Below are positions 33,616-42,822 of a stretch of DNA of 64,000 bases, in pieces. The DNA is taken from contig JANOCD010000060.1 in assembly GCA_031411995.1 (NCBI GenBank), positions 1-64,000 on the forward strand, read 5' to 3'. The stretch's first letter is position 1. Each line of letters begins with the position of its first letter. The notes under the pieces were generated by a model. It was given only the letters and a program-made list of their open reading frames with translations, was not told where the DNA came from and searched no databases. Source of the stretch: Rudanella sp031411995 (lineage in GTDB: Bacteria; Bacteroidota; Bacteroidia; Cytophagales; Spirosomataceae). The translations under genes and the position numbers were made by a program.

Positions 33616-36201
33616 ATGGCGGAAGAAATAACCGGCGCAAACCTGCCCGACTCTGACGGTCCAACGAAAATCATTCCCATTAACATCGAGGACGAAATGC
33701 GTGGTGCCTACATCGACTATTCAATGTCGGTGATCATCTCTCGCGCTTTGCCCGACGTGCGTGACGGTCTCAAACCCGTTCACCGCCGGGTGCTCTTTGG
33801 AATGGCTGAATTGGGCGTTAATTACAACAAACCCTTCAAAAAATCAGCGCGTATCGTTGGTGAAGTACTTGGTAAATACCACCCCCACGGCGATTCATCG
33901 GTCTATGATACGATGGTTCGAATGGCACAGGACTGGTCGTTGCGCTACCCGCTCGTTGACGGGCAGGGTAACTTCGGCTCTGTCGATGGCGATTCACCGG
34001 CGGCCATGCGTTATACCGAGGCCCGCCTGAAGCGGATCGCCGACGAAATTCTGGGCGACATTTACAAGGAAACGGTTGATTTTCAACCCAACTTTGACGA
34101 TTCTCTTCAGGAGCCGAGTGTGATGCCTGCCAAATTGCCAAACCTGCTGCTCAACGGCTCGTCGGGTATTGCCGTGGGTATGGCCACCAACATGGCTCCT
34201 CACAACCTAACCGAAGTGGCCAACGGTATCATTGCGTATCTGGACAACTCCGAGGTTACGGTGGATGAACTGATGCAGTATGTGTCGGCACCTGACTTTC
34301 CGACGGGTGGAACCATCTACGGGATGGAAGGTGTACAGTCGGCATTTCGCACGGGTCGGGGACGGGTGGTGATCCGGGCCAAAGCCACTATTGAAGAACA
34401 CAAAGGCAAAACCCAGATCATCGTTACGGAGATTCCCTATATGGTGAATAAGTCGGTGATGCTGGAAAAAACCGCCGATCTCATCAACGAGAAACGCATC
34501 GAGGGTATCCAGGCATTCCGCGACGAATCGGATCGCGATGGAATGCGGGTGGTGTATGACCTGCGTCGGGATGCCATTCCGAACGTCGTTCTGAACAATC
34601 TATACAAATACACGTCGCTGCAATCATCGTTTAGTATCAACAACGTGGCCCTGGTGAAAGGCCGCCCGATGATGCTGAACCTCAGAGACATGATCCGCTA
34701 TTATGTGGAACATCGGTTTGAGGTGATTACGCGCCGAACAGAATACGAACTCCGCGAAGCCGAGAAACGCGCCCACATCCTGCTGGGTCTGTTAATTGCG
34801 CTGGACAATATTGATGCCGTGATCGCCCTGATTCGTTCAGCCCGCGACCCGGAAATTGCCAAGAACAGCCTGATCGAGAAATTTGCGTTGTCGGATGTAC
34901 AGGCCAAGGCGATTCTTGAAATGCGTCTGCAACGCCTGACGGGTCTGGAGCGCGATAAGATTCAGGGTGAGTACGATGAGTTGATGAGCCTGATTACCAA
35001 TTACAAAGATATTCTGGCTCGCGAAGAACGGAAACGCGAAATCATCCGCGAAGAAGTGTCTGACCTGAAAGCCCGCTATGGCGATGCCCGCCGGACAGAC
35101 ATCAATGCCTATGGCGATGGCAATATCAGTGATCTCTCGCTTATTGCTGACGAAGAAATGGTGATCACCATCTCGCACGAAGGTTATGTGAAACGCACGC
35201 CCGTAACCGAATACCGGAGTCAGAGTAGGGGAGGAGTGGGCGCAAAAGCTGTCTCGACTAAAGACGACGACTTCACGGAGCACCTGTTCACGGCAACCAT
35301 GCACAACTACCTGTTGATCTTTACTGACAAAGGTCGGTTGTTCTGGAAGCGTGTCCACGAATTGCCTGAGGGAAGCCGTGTAGCGAAGGGTCGCCCGGTG
35401 CAGAACCTGATCAATATCGAAGGCGACGACAAAGTTCGGGCTGTCCTGAACATCAAGACATTGGAAGACCCGGACTACATCAACAATAATTACATTGTGA
35501 TGTGTACGAAGCAGGGGACCATCAAAAAGACACGGTTAGAAGCGTTCTCGCGTCCGCGTCAGAACGGCATCATCGCCATTACTATTGATGAAAATGATCG
35601 CCTGTTGTCGGTTTGTCTGACCAATGGCGACAACGATATTGTGGTGGCTTCGCGCTCGGGAAAGGCAGTTCGTTTCCATGAAACGAGGGTTCGGCCAATG
35701 GGTCGGCAGGCGGCAGGGGTTAAAGCGATTACCCTGGACGACGAAAACCCTGATGATCAGGTGGTGGGTATGGTTTGTATTAGTTCACCGGAAGCACAAT
35801 TGTTAGTGGTCTCGGAAAAAGGCTACGGTAAGCGATCCGACGTACACGAATACCGCGTCACAAACCGGGGAGCAAAAGGAGTTGGCACCTTGAAAGTGAC
35901 CGAGAAAGTCGGGCATTTAGTAGCCATTCTTGATGTGGCCGATAGCGATGACCTGATGATTATCAACCGTTCCGGCATAGCCATCCGTACCCCGGTGGAA
36001 GATGTTCGGGTAATTGGTCGGAATACGCAGGGGGTCAAACTGATCCGGCTAAACGACAATGACTCGATCTCGTCGGTTACCAAGATTACCCGTGAGGAAG
36101 AGGTAGAAACCATCTCTGGAATTGTCGCCGAAGGCGAAGTTGCAGATGGTTCCGGTCTGATTTCTGACGAAACTGTTACCGATAGTCCGGCGGCAGAATG
36201 A
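33616..36201 (+). CDS. gyrA: DNA gyrase subunit A
   Basis: A full-length 861-residue type II topoisomerase A subunit. The start of the catalytic domain reads YIDYSMSVIISRALPDVRDG, and the active-site Tyr is residue 133 in AAMRYTEAR. The quinolone region HGDSSVYD (91-98) keeps the Ser and Asp equivalent to E. coli Ser83 and Asp87, the susceptible state. After the coiled-coil gate, the beta-pinwheel C-terminal domain contains QSRGGVG (about 535) in place of the classic GyrA box QRRGG(K/R)G, with an acidic tail. It acts with GyrB to introduce negative supercoils. The gene stands alone on the plus strand, 83 bases ahead of the TPR gene. Confidence 0.96.
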   Translation: MAEEITGANLPDSDGPTKIIPINIEDEMRGAYIDYSMSVIISRALPDVRDGLKPVHRRVLFGMAELGVNYNKPFKKSARIVGEVLGKYHPHGDSSVYDTMVRMAQDWSLRYPLVDGQGNFGSVDGDSPAAMRYTEARLKRIADEILGDIYKETVDFQPNFDDSLQEPSVMPAKLPNLLLNGSSGIAVGMATNMAPHNLTEVANGIIAYLDNSEVTVDELMQYVSAPDFPTGGTIYGMEGVQSAFRTGRGRVVIRAKATIEEHKGKTQIIVTEIPYMVNKSVMLEKTADLINEKRIEGIQAFRDESDRDGMRVVYDLRRDAIPNVVLNNLYKYTSLQSSFSINNVALVKGRPMMLNLRDMIRYYVEHRFEVITRRTEYELREAEKRAHILLGLLIALDNIDAVIALIRSARDPEIAKNSLIEKFALSDVQAKAILEMRLQRLTGLERDKIQGEYDELMSLITNYKDILAREERKREIIREEVSDLKARYGDARRTDINAYGDGNISDLSLIADEEMVITISHEGYVKRTPVTEYRSQSRGGVGAKAVSTKDDDFTEHLFTATMHNYLLIFTDKGRLFWKRVHELPEGSRVAKGRPVQNLINIEGDDKVRAVLNIKTLEDPDYINNNYIVMCTKQGTIKKTRLEAFSRPRQNGIIAITIDENDRLLSVCLTNGDNDIVVASRSGKAVRFHETRVRPMGRQAAGVKAITLDDENPDDQVVGMVCISSPEAQLLVVSEKGYGKRSDVHEYRVTNRGAKGVGTLKVTEKVGHLVAILDVADSDDLMIINRSGIAIRTPVEDVRVIGRNTQGVKLIRLNDNDSISSVTKITREEEVETISGIVAEGEVADGSGLISDETVTDSPAAE

Positions 36202-36283
36202 ACCGTTGACCCTCTTGATGAGTTAATACGGGAATACTTGTGAATTTTGTTTAAACCTATAATCAAAACCCTACGACAGGACA

Positions 36284-37885
36284 ATGAAAAAACTCGTAGC
36301 TGCTTCGGTTCTCAGCCTGACGATGCTGGTGGCCGTAAAACCGGGAGCTTTCGGCCAAACAAACGCCCTTCTGCAATTGCAGGCCGGTACACTGGACAAA
36401 GCTAAAACCGCTATCGACAAGGATATCAGCGAAGCTAAATCGGCCGCCAAAGCGAAAACCTGGTTAGTGCGTGGCCAAGTCTACCAGGCTATTGCTAACG
36501 ACCAGACCGGCGTGTATTCCAAACTGGATTCTAATGCGGCCATGACGGCGTATGACTCGTTTAAGAAGGGACTCGAAGTGGAGGCAAACGGAGGAAAGTC
36601 GGGGAAAGAATTAACTGAGGCATTGGCCAGTACCGATTTGTATAATGCATTTATGCGGCAGGGTGCCACTAAGTACCAGGCAAAAAATTACCCCGACGCA
36701 TTGAAACTGATGAGTATGGCCGGGACCATTAACCCCAAAGATACGCTGGCGGCTCTTTATTCAGGAATTGCTGCCCAGCAGGCTCAGCAGAATGTGGTAG
36801 CTAAGGAACACTTTGAGCGGTATGCCGCCAATGGAGGGAAAGATGCCAGTGTATATTACTCACTGGCTAGCCTGTATCGTAACGATAAAGAGATCGACAA
36901 AGCTATTGCCGCTATCGACAAAGGCTTAGCTGCTTTGCCAAACAACAAGGATTTGGGTGCGGAGCGGGTCAACATCCTCTTGACATCAAATCGGATGGAT
37001 GAAGCCGTTGCCGGTATGAAGCAGATGGTGGAGAAAGACCCTACCAATGTACAGAACGTGGTCAATCTGGCAATTTTGTACGACAATGCCGCTACTAAAA
37101 TGGGTGAAGATATCCGTAAGTTGAGCGACAGTGTTAAGAAGGGTGGCTCATTGTCGAAGAAGTTATCGACAGAGAAAGACGCACTTGATGCTATCAACGG
37201 CGAAATTGTTCGGTTAACTGGCGTGATTAAGAAGAACCCCAAAGCTGCCGATGCCAAGCGTCAATTAGCCGATGTACAGAAGCGTCAGGTTGAGGCAAAA
37301 GCAAAAGTTACTGAACTGGAAGCCCAGGTAAAAGAAGAGCAGGCTAAAGGAGTGGATGCGGCTGCTACTGAAAAGAAGATTGCTGATTTGCAGGCCAAAC
37401 AAACGCAGGAGCGTAACAGTGCCAAGGAATACTATACAAAGGCATTAGCGATTGACCCCAATAATTACGACGCGAACTTCAACATGGGTGTGTTCTATTA
37501 CAACGAAGGCGCTGAGTTGAATAAGTTAACAGGGGCTATGGATATGGCCGAGTATAACAAGCGTGGTAAAGAAATTGAAGGCCAGGTATGTGGTCGTTTC
37601 AAACAAGCACTGCCGTATTTCTATAAAGCTGAAGTAGCTCTTATTCCTGCTGCTTTTAAAGGTGAAACTGATGGGTCGCTTAAAGGGCCTAATGGAGAAC
37701 TTGTTTTAACAGGACCTCGTGGTGGTAAGTATTATATTAACGCCAACGGTAATAAAACTTATCTTAAGAAGGACGGATCATACGTTAAGCACGATGAAGA
37801 AGATTTAGGGAACAGTATTCAACAGGCTGAAAATATTTTGAAGCAGTTTGAAGGCAAAAATGTCGTTTGTGTAGAAGCGAAATAA
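36284..37885 (+). CDS. Exported tetratricopeptide-repeat protein with GPRGGKYYIN motif
   Basis: A 533-residue protein with a signal peptide (cleavage near GAFGQ, residue 25). TPR helices cover about 30-270 (for example VYYSLASLYRNDKEIDKAIAAIDKGL). A Lys/Ala/Glu-rich coiled coil follows (about 275-375), then another TPR pair (YYTKALAIDPNNYDANFNMGVFY). Near the C-terminus TGPRGGKYYINANGNKTYL (about 481-499) is a short compact motif found repeatedly in otherwise unrelated bacterial and phage proteins, probably a small binding fold. It follows gyrA on the same strand; a joint transcript is possible. It is probably periplasmic, function unknown. Confidence 0.85.
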   Translation: MKKLVAASVLSLTMLVAVKPGAFGQTNALLQLQAGTLDKAKTAIDKDISEAKSAAKAKTWLVRGQVYQAIANDQTGVYSKLDSNAAMTAYDSFKKGLEVEANGGKSGKELTEALASTDLYNAFMRQGATKYQAKNYPDALKLMSMAGTINPKDTLAALYSGIAAQQAQQNVVAKEHFERYAANGGKDASVYYSLASLYRNDKEIDKAIAAIDKGLAALPNNKDLGAERVNILLTSNRMDEAVAGMKQMVEKDPTNVQNVVNLAILYDNAATKMGEDIRKLSDSVKKGGSLSKKLSTEKDALDAINGEIVRLTGVIKKNPKAADAKRQLADVQKRQVEAKAKVTELEAQVKEEQAKGVDAAATEKKIADLQAKQTQERNSAKEYYTKALAIDPNNYDANFNMGVFYYNEGAELNKLTGAMDMAEYNKRGKEIEGQVCGRFKQALPYFYKAEVALIPAAFKGETDGSLKGPNGELVLTGPRGGKYYINANGNKTYLKKDGSYVKHDEEDLGNSIQQAENILKQFEGKNVVCVEAK

Positions 37886-38388
37886 TTGAATGGGGGGTGG
37901 TGAATAACCATTCCCCATTATTAGAAAACATTACTTAACATAATATAAATTATATAACAGTTAGCTTCTATTGAATCATCCGTGTTAGCCCTTCACTGAT
38001 GATTAAAATCAAGAGATAAGAAGTACTATTGTATAAGTATAATAGGAACCCGGTTGGGCTATACAATATGTGGATAATCAGGAGTAGTCCACAATTTATC
38101 CACGTGGAACAGTTAATAAGCTGACACAGATATAGTTAGCTAAAAGTCCGTTTTCAAGCGATCAAGGGGTATTTTGATGAATACCGGAGCACCACTCCAG
38201 TGAGTCATATGGCTTAATTTTTCTGTAGAATTAGAGGAACGCGGATGCTTTGCAATCCGCCTAATTAATGATGGCTCGTAACTTTGGAACTGCCCAGTCA
38301 CGTTTAAAGACCGAGGTGTTTGGCGTTGCTCTGTTCGATTGGTAACCCCCGAATTTATTAGGGGGTTACTAATTTCAGCGATCATACA
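37886..38388. other. Gene-free region with DnaA-box-like pair and hairpin
   Basis: No convincing gene lies here. An AT-rich stretch (37931-37970) is followed by TGTGGATAA at 38069-38077, the exact complement of the DnaA box TTATCCACA, and TTATCCACG at 38096-38104, one base off consensus. TAGTCCACA between them is a weaker match. At 38342-38350 and 38361-38369 GTAACCCCC and GGGGGTTAC form a perfect hairpin just after the XRE-regulator stop; it lacks a T-tract but may end that transcript. Confidence 0.45.
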
Positions 38389-38871
38389 TTATACTTTAGC
38401 TGCTGGACTATACTCTTGGAATGTACCATCCGTATAGAAAATCAGGATGCGCTCCACCTTTTTTGGTTGGCTTGTTTCCTCGGCAATAGGTTGCCCAATT
38501 TCCTCAATGAATTCAGGTGGCAGCGATGCTCCTAATTCTGAACGAACGGAACGGTTGGAATATAGTCTATTTTGCCTATCGTCTGAAACTAATAAATGAT
38601 TTTGAGGAGTAAAATTTTCTGGTTTCCGAATAGGTGTCGGCACTGACTGTTGCCGAAAAACAGGTGACGGTGCTTCGTCTTCCAGAATCCAATCGAAACC
38701 AAGATCAGGAAATCGCTTGATTATCTTTTGGATGATGTCAAAACTGGGACGATTCCGCCCTGACAAGATGTGCGAAATACTTGATCGCTGAATCCCAATC
38801 TCATCTGCAAAGTGTGAGGGCGAGTATCCTTTGGAAATGAGAATCTGTTTAATCTTGTCGTTAATTGACAT
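38389..38871 (-). CDS. XRE-family helix-turn-helix regulator
   Basis: A 160-residue protein. The N-terminal HTH reads INDKIKQILISKGYSPSHFADEIGIQRSSISHILSGRNRPS (residues 3-43), a textbook lambda-repressor-like fold, followed by SFDIIQKIIKRFPDLGFDWIL. Residues 65-160 are low-complexity and end with RILIFYTDGTFQEY, a short C-terminal block that recurs in Bacteroidota XRE regulators. Its promoter region contains a 17-bp inverted repeat and repeated ACAAAGACA, so autoregulation is likely. The targets are unknown. Confidence 0.88.
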   Translation of the reverse strand: MSINDKIKQILISKGYSPSHFADEIGIQRSSISHILSGRNRPSFDIIQKIIKRFPDLGFDWILEDEAPSPVFRQQSVPTPIRKPENFTPQNHLLVSDDRQNRLYSNRSVRSELGASLPPEFIEEIGQPIAEETSQPKKVERILIFYTDGTFQEYSPAAKV

Positions 38872-38880
38872 AATGTAAAG

Positions 38881-39005
38881 GTGTCTTTGTTAATGAGAAT
38901 AAGGAAATTGACAAAGACAAATCTACACTATTGTACAAAGACATGCAATAAAATTGTAAACACATTTGCATGTACAATATGTAAATTACAAATGTGTTTA
39001 CAATT
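38881..39005 (-). promoter_or_regulatory. Promoter and operator-like repeats upstream of the XRE gene
   Basis: On the minus strand TAGATTTG (complement of 38918-38925) fits the -7 box TAnnTTTG, with TTG (complement of 38945-38947) 19 bases upstream as a -33 element. ACAAAGACA occurs twice directly (from 38911 and from 38935) and once inverted at the gene start (38881-38890). Just upstream a perfect 17-bp inverted repeat has arms 38952-38968 and 38989-39005 (core TTGTAAACACATTTG). These are good candidates for binding sites of the encoded regulator. Confidence 0.6.
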
Positions 39006-39058
39006 GATAATGTTAACTGTTGACAAATGCATTAAGCCACTGCCGACAATTGCAACTG

Positions 39059-39880
39059 TTAAACTGATACATTGTTCTCACGCAATGCATCGTTCAACGA
39101 TGTTTTGAGATCAGTTGACGCTTTCCGTTTTCCAATGATTAACGCACAAGGTACCTGAAAACTGCCTCCAGGAAATTGTTTAGTATAGCTACCCGGAATG
39201 ACCACCGAATCGGCGGGGACAAAGCCCCGATATTCTTTAGCATCTTCGGATGTCACATCAATGATTTTTGAAGATCCAGTAATGGTAACCCCGGCACCAA
39301 GCACAGCTCGTTTGCCAATATGCGCGCCTTCTACCACAATACAACGGGATCCAATAAAGGCTCCATCTTCAATAATAACGGGTGCTGCCTGTGGCGGCTC
39401 AAGAACACCGCCAATGCCTACCCCCCCACTCAAGTGAACATCTTTTCCTATTTGTGCGCAACTACCTACTGTTGCCCACGTATCGATCATGGTTCGCTCG
39501 CCAACATAGGCTCCGATATTTACGTAGGATGGCATTAGAATTACGCCGGGAGCCTGGAAAGAACCATAGCGGGCAACGGCTGGCGGCACAACCCGAACGC
39601 CCTGTTGAGCAAAGGTTGTTTTGAGTGGAATTTTGTCGTGATACGTAAAAATGCCAACCTCCTGCTTATTCATTTTCTGACTAATAAAATATAGCAGTAT
39701 CGCTTTTTTGATCCAGTCATTAACAACCCACTCCTCCCCTTCTACAGTTGGTGGCTCGGCCACTCTGATCAAGCCATTATCTAACTGGGAAATTACGGAA
39801 GCTACTGCTTGTAAAACGGTCTCCTGTTGTAGCATAGTGCGATCATTCCACGCACTTTCAATGGATTCTTTGACGCTCAT
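39059..39880 (-). CDS. dapD: 2,3,4,5-tetrahydropyridine-2,6-dicarboxylate N-succinyltransferase
   Basis: A 273-residue left-handed beta-helix acyltransferase of the succinylase branch of lysine/diaminopimelate synthesis. ATG 39880 was preferred to an upstream TTG. After a helical N-terminal domain, hexapeptide repeats start at VILMPSYVNIGAYVGERTMIDTWATVGSCAQIGKDVHLSGG, the DapD signature region, and continue through GVLEPPQAAPVIIEDGAFIGSRC. PADSVVIPGSYTKQFPGGSFQVPCALIIGKR closes the protein. It uses succinyl-CoA in the cytoplasm to make N-succinyl-2-amino-6-oxopimelate for cell-wall diaminopimelate. It stands alone. Confidence 0.95.
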   Translation of the reverse strand: MSVKESIESAWNDRTMLQQETVLQAVASVISQLDNGLIRVAEPPTVEGEEWVVNDWIKKAILLYFISQKMNKQEVGIFTYHDKIPLKTTFAQQGVRVVPPAVARYGSFQAPGVILMPSYVNIGAYVGERTMIDTWATVGSCAQIGKDVHLSGGVGIGGVLEPPQAAPVIIEDGAFIGSRCIVVEGAHIGKRAVLGAGVTITGSSKIIDVTSEDAKEYRGFVPADSVVIPGSYTKQFPGGSFQVPCALIIGKRKASTDLKTSLNDALRENNVSV

Positions 39881-41091
39881 TGAGTTCAATAAAAAGTTTA
39901 ATTAAGGAAGCATAAGTTGTTGATTGATAGCGGTATTATAAAATCGAACAGAATTTTATTTGGTTTCTGTCTTTGCAACATACGATAGATCCGCTACGGG
40001 CTACAAATATATTCTTTTTGTATTAGAGTCGGATGAGAAATTGCCAAATTTTATAATGGGCATTGATAGCCGTAATAGGCTTATCTCAGAAAGCCGAACA
40101 AGATCTGGTAATGGCCTGAAGCGTGTTCGTGTAGATTCTTTCTGAGTTTCATGCTTTCGACGTAAGAATGATTATAACAGCACATTTAAATAGTGTTATA
40201 ATAAATGGGGTTATCGAAATAACATTAGGGTTTAACGCTGAGCTTTAAAGAAACGGATAACGCTCAGCGTTTGAGTCTATCTGAAAGTTGTCAGACTAAT
40301 TTGATTTAGCTTTTTGTCAAGTGGCCTGATTTGGTTGAAGACTGAAGCACGAATCAAGTTCTGATTGAGGATTCACTCTTCCGGGTGATCAGGTATAGTG
40401 AAGCGGGCCATGGCCTTGTAAATCTTGTAGAGATAGATAGGCGGATAACTCAAGCCAGTTAAATTATCAATAAATTCGAAAGAGACTGCCTGTATGGTAT
40501 ATAACGCCCTGTTTGCAATAAAGAAAAGGTACATTCCCTGTATATGCAGTTTAAAGTTGCTAAACTCAATATATGGCCTTTTTTATGAAAGGCAGAATAT
40601 ACTATCCGATAAGATAAGAATCGTAGGCCTAAAATGATAAAAGATAGAATATGTGTCAGCTTGCTCCCACTCTATTTGCTCCCACTCCATAGCCCTTTCT
40701 GCGAGATATTAAATATAGAATTAGGTAAAGAACGATAAGCCATGATTAATGCCATAATAACCAACTATTAATCTCAAATCGCTAATCATTAACCATTCTC
40801 TCTGACTGATGATATCTATAACCAGAAAACACAGAATAGATTTATTAGCAAAACAATAAAGCTAATAAATTATAGCAAATTAGCGTCTTTATACTAAATC
40901 TTGTTAGTATAAAATAGTGATTTTGCTATAAAATATGCTAAATACTAAATGATTTAATACCTTTTGCTAATGATTATCGTTTGTTTTGCTAATTAGGGAA
41001 TCTGTTTGTTTTCGGCTAGTTCCGCTTAATCCCTACCAATTTGGCTAAAACCCTTATCTTTGAGCCGATAATCAATCCTTTAAGTAGATAA
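39881..41091. other. 1.2-kb AT-rich gene-free region upstream of gap
   Basis: No reading frame here looks like a gene, and no RNA gene was recognised. Features seen: a 15-base direct repeat TTGCTCCCACTC(T/C)AT at 40661-40690, and at 40845-40995 at least five TAGCAAA/TTTGCTA motifs in both orientations (near 40845, 40873, 40921, 40962 and 40984) plus related GCTAATA and ATGCTAAA copies. The region ends with the gap promoter. It may hold regulatory sites, a small RNA, or decayed sequence. Confidence 0.6.
41055..41062 (+). promoter_or_regulatory. -7 promoter box of gap
   Basis: TATCTTTG matches the Bacteroidota -7 element TAnnTTTG, 29 bases before the gap ATG. A TTTG about 11 bases upstream is too close to be the -33 box, so the upstream element is uncertain. 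Confidence 0.5.
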
Positions 41092-42087
41092 ATGGAAAAA
41101 ATTAGAGTTGCCATCAATGGATTCGGTCGTATAGGCCGTCTTTCGTTCCGGCAGATGCTGGAAAAAGAAAATATCGAGGTTGTTGCTATAAACGACCTAA
41201 CCGATAACGCTACTCTGGCGCATTTGCTTAAATATGATTCAGTACATGGCCGTTTTGGAAAAGAGATTTCGTCAGATAGCGAAAGCATTACCGTAGATGG
41301 TAAGAAAATTCACGCTTTTGCTGAACGTGACCCGAAAAAACTGCCCTGGCGTGATTTAGCAATCGACGTTGTATTAGAATCTACGGGTCGTTTTGTGGAT
41401 GAAGCCGGTGCTGGTATGCACATTGAAGCTGGCTGTAAGAAGGTAGTAATATCTGCCCCTGCTAAAGGAAACATTCCTACCGTAGTACTGGGCGTAAATG
41501 ATGACACATTGACTGGGGCGGAAACAATTGTTTCCAATGCATCGTGTACCACCAATTGCCTGGCACCAATGGCCAAGGTTCTCGACGATGTTTTTGGCAT
41601 CGAGAAAGGATACATGACCACAATCCACGCCTACACGGCTGACCAAAATCTTCAGGATGCCCCCCACTCCGATTTGCGTCGGGCACGGGCTGCCGCTCTT
41701 TCAATTGTACCAACATCTACCGGTGCTGCCAAAGCAGTTGGGTTAGTGTTACCACAATTGAAAGGAAAATTGGATGGAAATGCCATGCGCGTACCTACGC
41801 CAGATGGGTCCCTCACAGACTTAACCGTGGTGCTGAAGCGGGAAGTTACTGTTGACGAGATTAACAACGCCCTTAAAGCAGCATCAGAAGGCCCATTAAA
41901 AGGAATTCTGGAGTACTGCACCGACGAAATCGTTTCGATTGACATTATTGGCAACCCACACTCCTGCATTTTCGACTCAAAACTGACAGCCGCCAACGGT
42001 ACGTTAGCTAAAGTTGTTGGCTGGTACGACAATGAGTTTGGTTATTCGAGCCGCGTAGCTGATCTGATCGCCAAACTAATGGCATAA
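41092..42087 (+). CDS. gap: Glyceraldehyde-3-phosphate dehydrogenase, type I
   Basis: A full-length 331-residue glycolytic enzyme. The NAD-binding start VAINGFGRIGRLSFRQ carries the glycine motif at 10-15. The catalytic Cys is residue 152 in SNASCTTNCLAP, and the His base lies in TIHAYTADQNLQDAPH. ARAAALSIVPTSTGAAKAVG is the phosphate-binding block. It oxidises glyceraldehyde-3-phosphate to 1,3-bisphosphoglycerate with NAD. The gene has its own -7 box upstream and a strong terminator downstream, so it is a single-gene transcript. Confidence 0.97.
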   Translation: MEKIRVAINGFGRIGRLSFRQMLEKENIEVVAINDLTDNATLAHLLKYDSVHGRFGKEISSDSESITVDGKKIHAFAERDPKKLPWRDLAIDVVLESTGRFVDEAGAGMHIEAGCKKVVISAPAKGNIPTVVLGVNDDTLTGAETIVSNASCTTNCLAPMAKVLDDVFGIEKGYMTTIHAYTADQNLQDAPHSDLRRARAAALSIVPTSTGAAKAVGLVLPQLKGKLDGNAMRVPTPDGSLTDLTVVLKREVTVDEINNALKAASEGPLKGILEYCTDEIVSIDIIGNPHSCIFDSKLTAANGTLAKVVGWYDNEFGYSSRVADLIAKLMA

Positions 42088-42140
42088 ACTTTCTGGTATC
42101 GAAATAAATACCAAAAAGTTGGTTGATGAAATGGTCATTA

Positions 42141-42177
42141 GGGTCACTTGCTACCGGGCAAGTGACCCTTTATTTTT
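42141..42177 (+). terminator. gap terminator, overlapping the trmB 3' end
   Basis: Perfect 11-bp arms GGGTCACTTGC (42141-42151) and GCAAGTGACCC (42158-42168) with a six-base loop are followed by TTTATTTTTA on the plus strand. The right arm and tail encode the last codons of trmB, read on the minus strand (GSLAR then stop). Confidence 0.92.
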
Positions 42178-42822
42178 ACACTGTAAGTAGTTTATCGAGA
42201 ATCCTTTGGCAAAAAACATGGCTTCATACTTGGTTTTGATGCCATGATGAATGTGATTCAAGGGCGAATCGTACAGATTATGGGTATAAATTAAGTCGAT
42301 GAATCCAAACGCAGGTAAGGTTTCCAGGCTATATTCGAAGAAAGGCGCGTTGTCCGTTTTAAGATGAAAAAGGCCCCCCGGCTGTAGTATTTCAGCATAT
42401 AGGTCAAGGAAGCGCGGGTGCGTTAAGCGGTGTTTTTCCTGTTTGTCGCGGGGTTGGGGATCCGGAAACGTAACCCAGATTTCGCTTACTTCACCGGGGG
42501 CGAAAAACTCCCGCAGATATTGAATGTCGGCCCGCAGAAAAGCGACGTTGCTTAGCTCTTGCTGAAGCGCAATCTGCGACCCTCGGGCAATGCGATCACC
42601 TTTTATATCGACTCCAATGAAATTTAATTCAGGGTATTCCTGCGCCAGCCCTACCGTGTATTCTCCTTTACCGCAGGCTAACTCTAAAAAAATTGGATTG
42701 GTGTTCTTAAATTGACTGCTGTGCCATTCCCCTTTTATGGAATTGTAGAGGGGTTTACCGTTCTCAATAACATTTTCAGCAATTGCATTTTGTGCAAAGC
42801 GATACTGTTTTCTTCTTTTCAC
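42151..42822 (-). CDS. trmB: tRNA (guanine-N7-)-methyltransferase
   Basis: A 223-residue SAM-dependent methyltransferase that makes m7G46 in the variable loop of tRNAs. FLELACGKGEYTVGLAQEYPELNFIGVDIKG (about 44-76) is the SAM-binding motif I region. VTFPDPQPRDKQEKHRLTHPRFLDLY carries the family-specific PDPWPKxRHxKRRL-like motif in its Bacteroidota form. The final residues are encoded inside the gap terminator hairpin, so this end probably shifted to meet it. It overlaps folC by 4 bases (ATGA), giving a coupled pair. Confidence 0.95.
   Translation of the reverse strand: MKRRKQYRFAQNAIAENVIENGKPLYNSIKGEWHSSQFKNTNPIFLELACGKGEYTVGLAQEYPELNFIGVDIKGDRIARGSQIALQQELSNVAFLRADIQYLREFFAPGEVSEIWVTFPDPQPRDKQEKHRLTHPRFLDLYAEILQPGGLFHLKTDNAPFFEYSLETLPAFGFIDLIYTHNLYDSPLNHIHHGIKTKYEAMFFAKGFSINYLQCKNKGSLAR

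Noticed and set aside
38140..38385. 81-residue minus-strand frame after the XRE gene, with a DUF433-like phrase (SGAPVFIK)
   Set aside because: Its N-terminus is encoded by a perfect hairpin and the rest lacks a fold pattern; the resemblance is only about eight residues.
38881..39108. 75-residue plus-strand frame over the XRE promoter
   Set aside because: It is made of the promoter and operator repeats, Cys/Thr-rich and without similarity to a domain, and runs into dapD antisense.
39960..40145. 61-residue frame in the long gap before gap
   Set aside because: Short, starts at a non-ATG codon, no motif or promoter.
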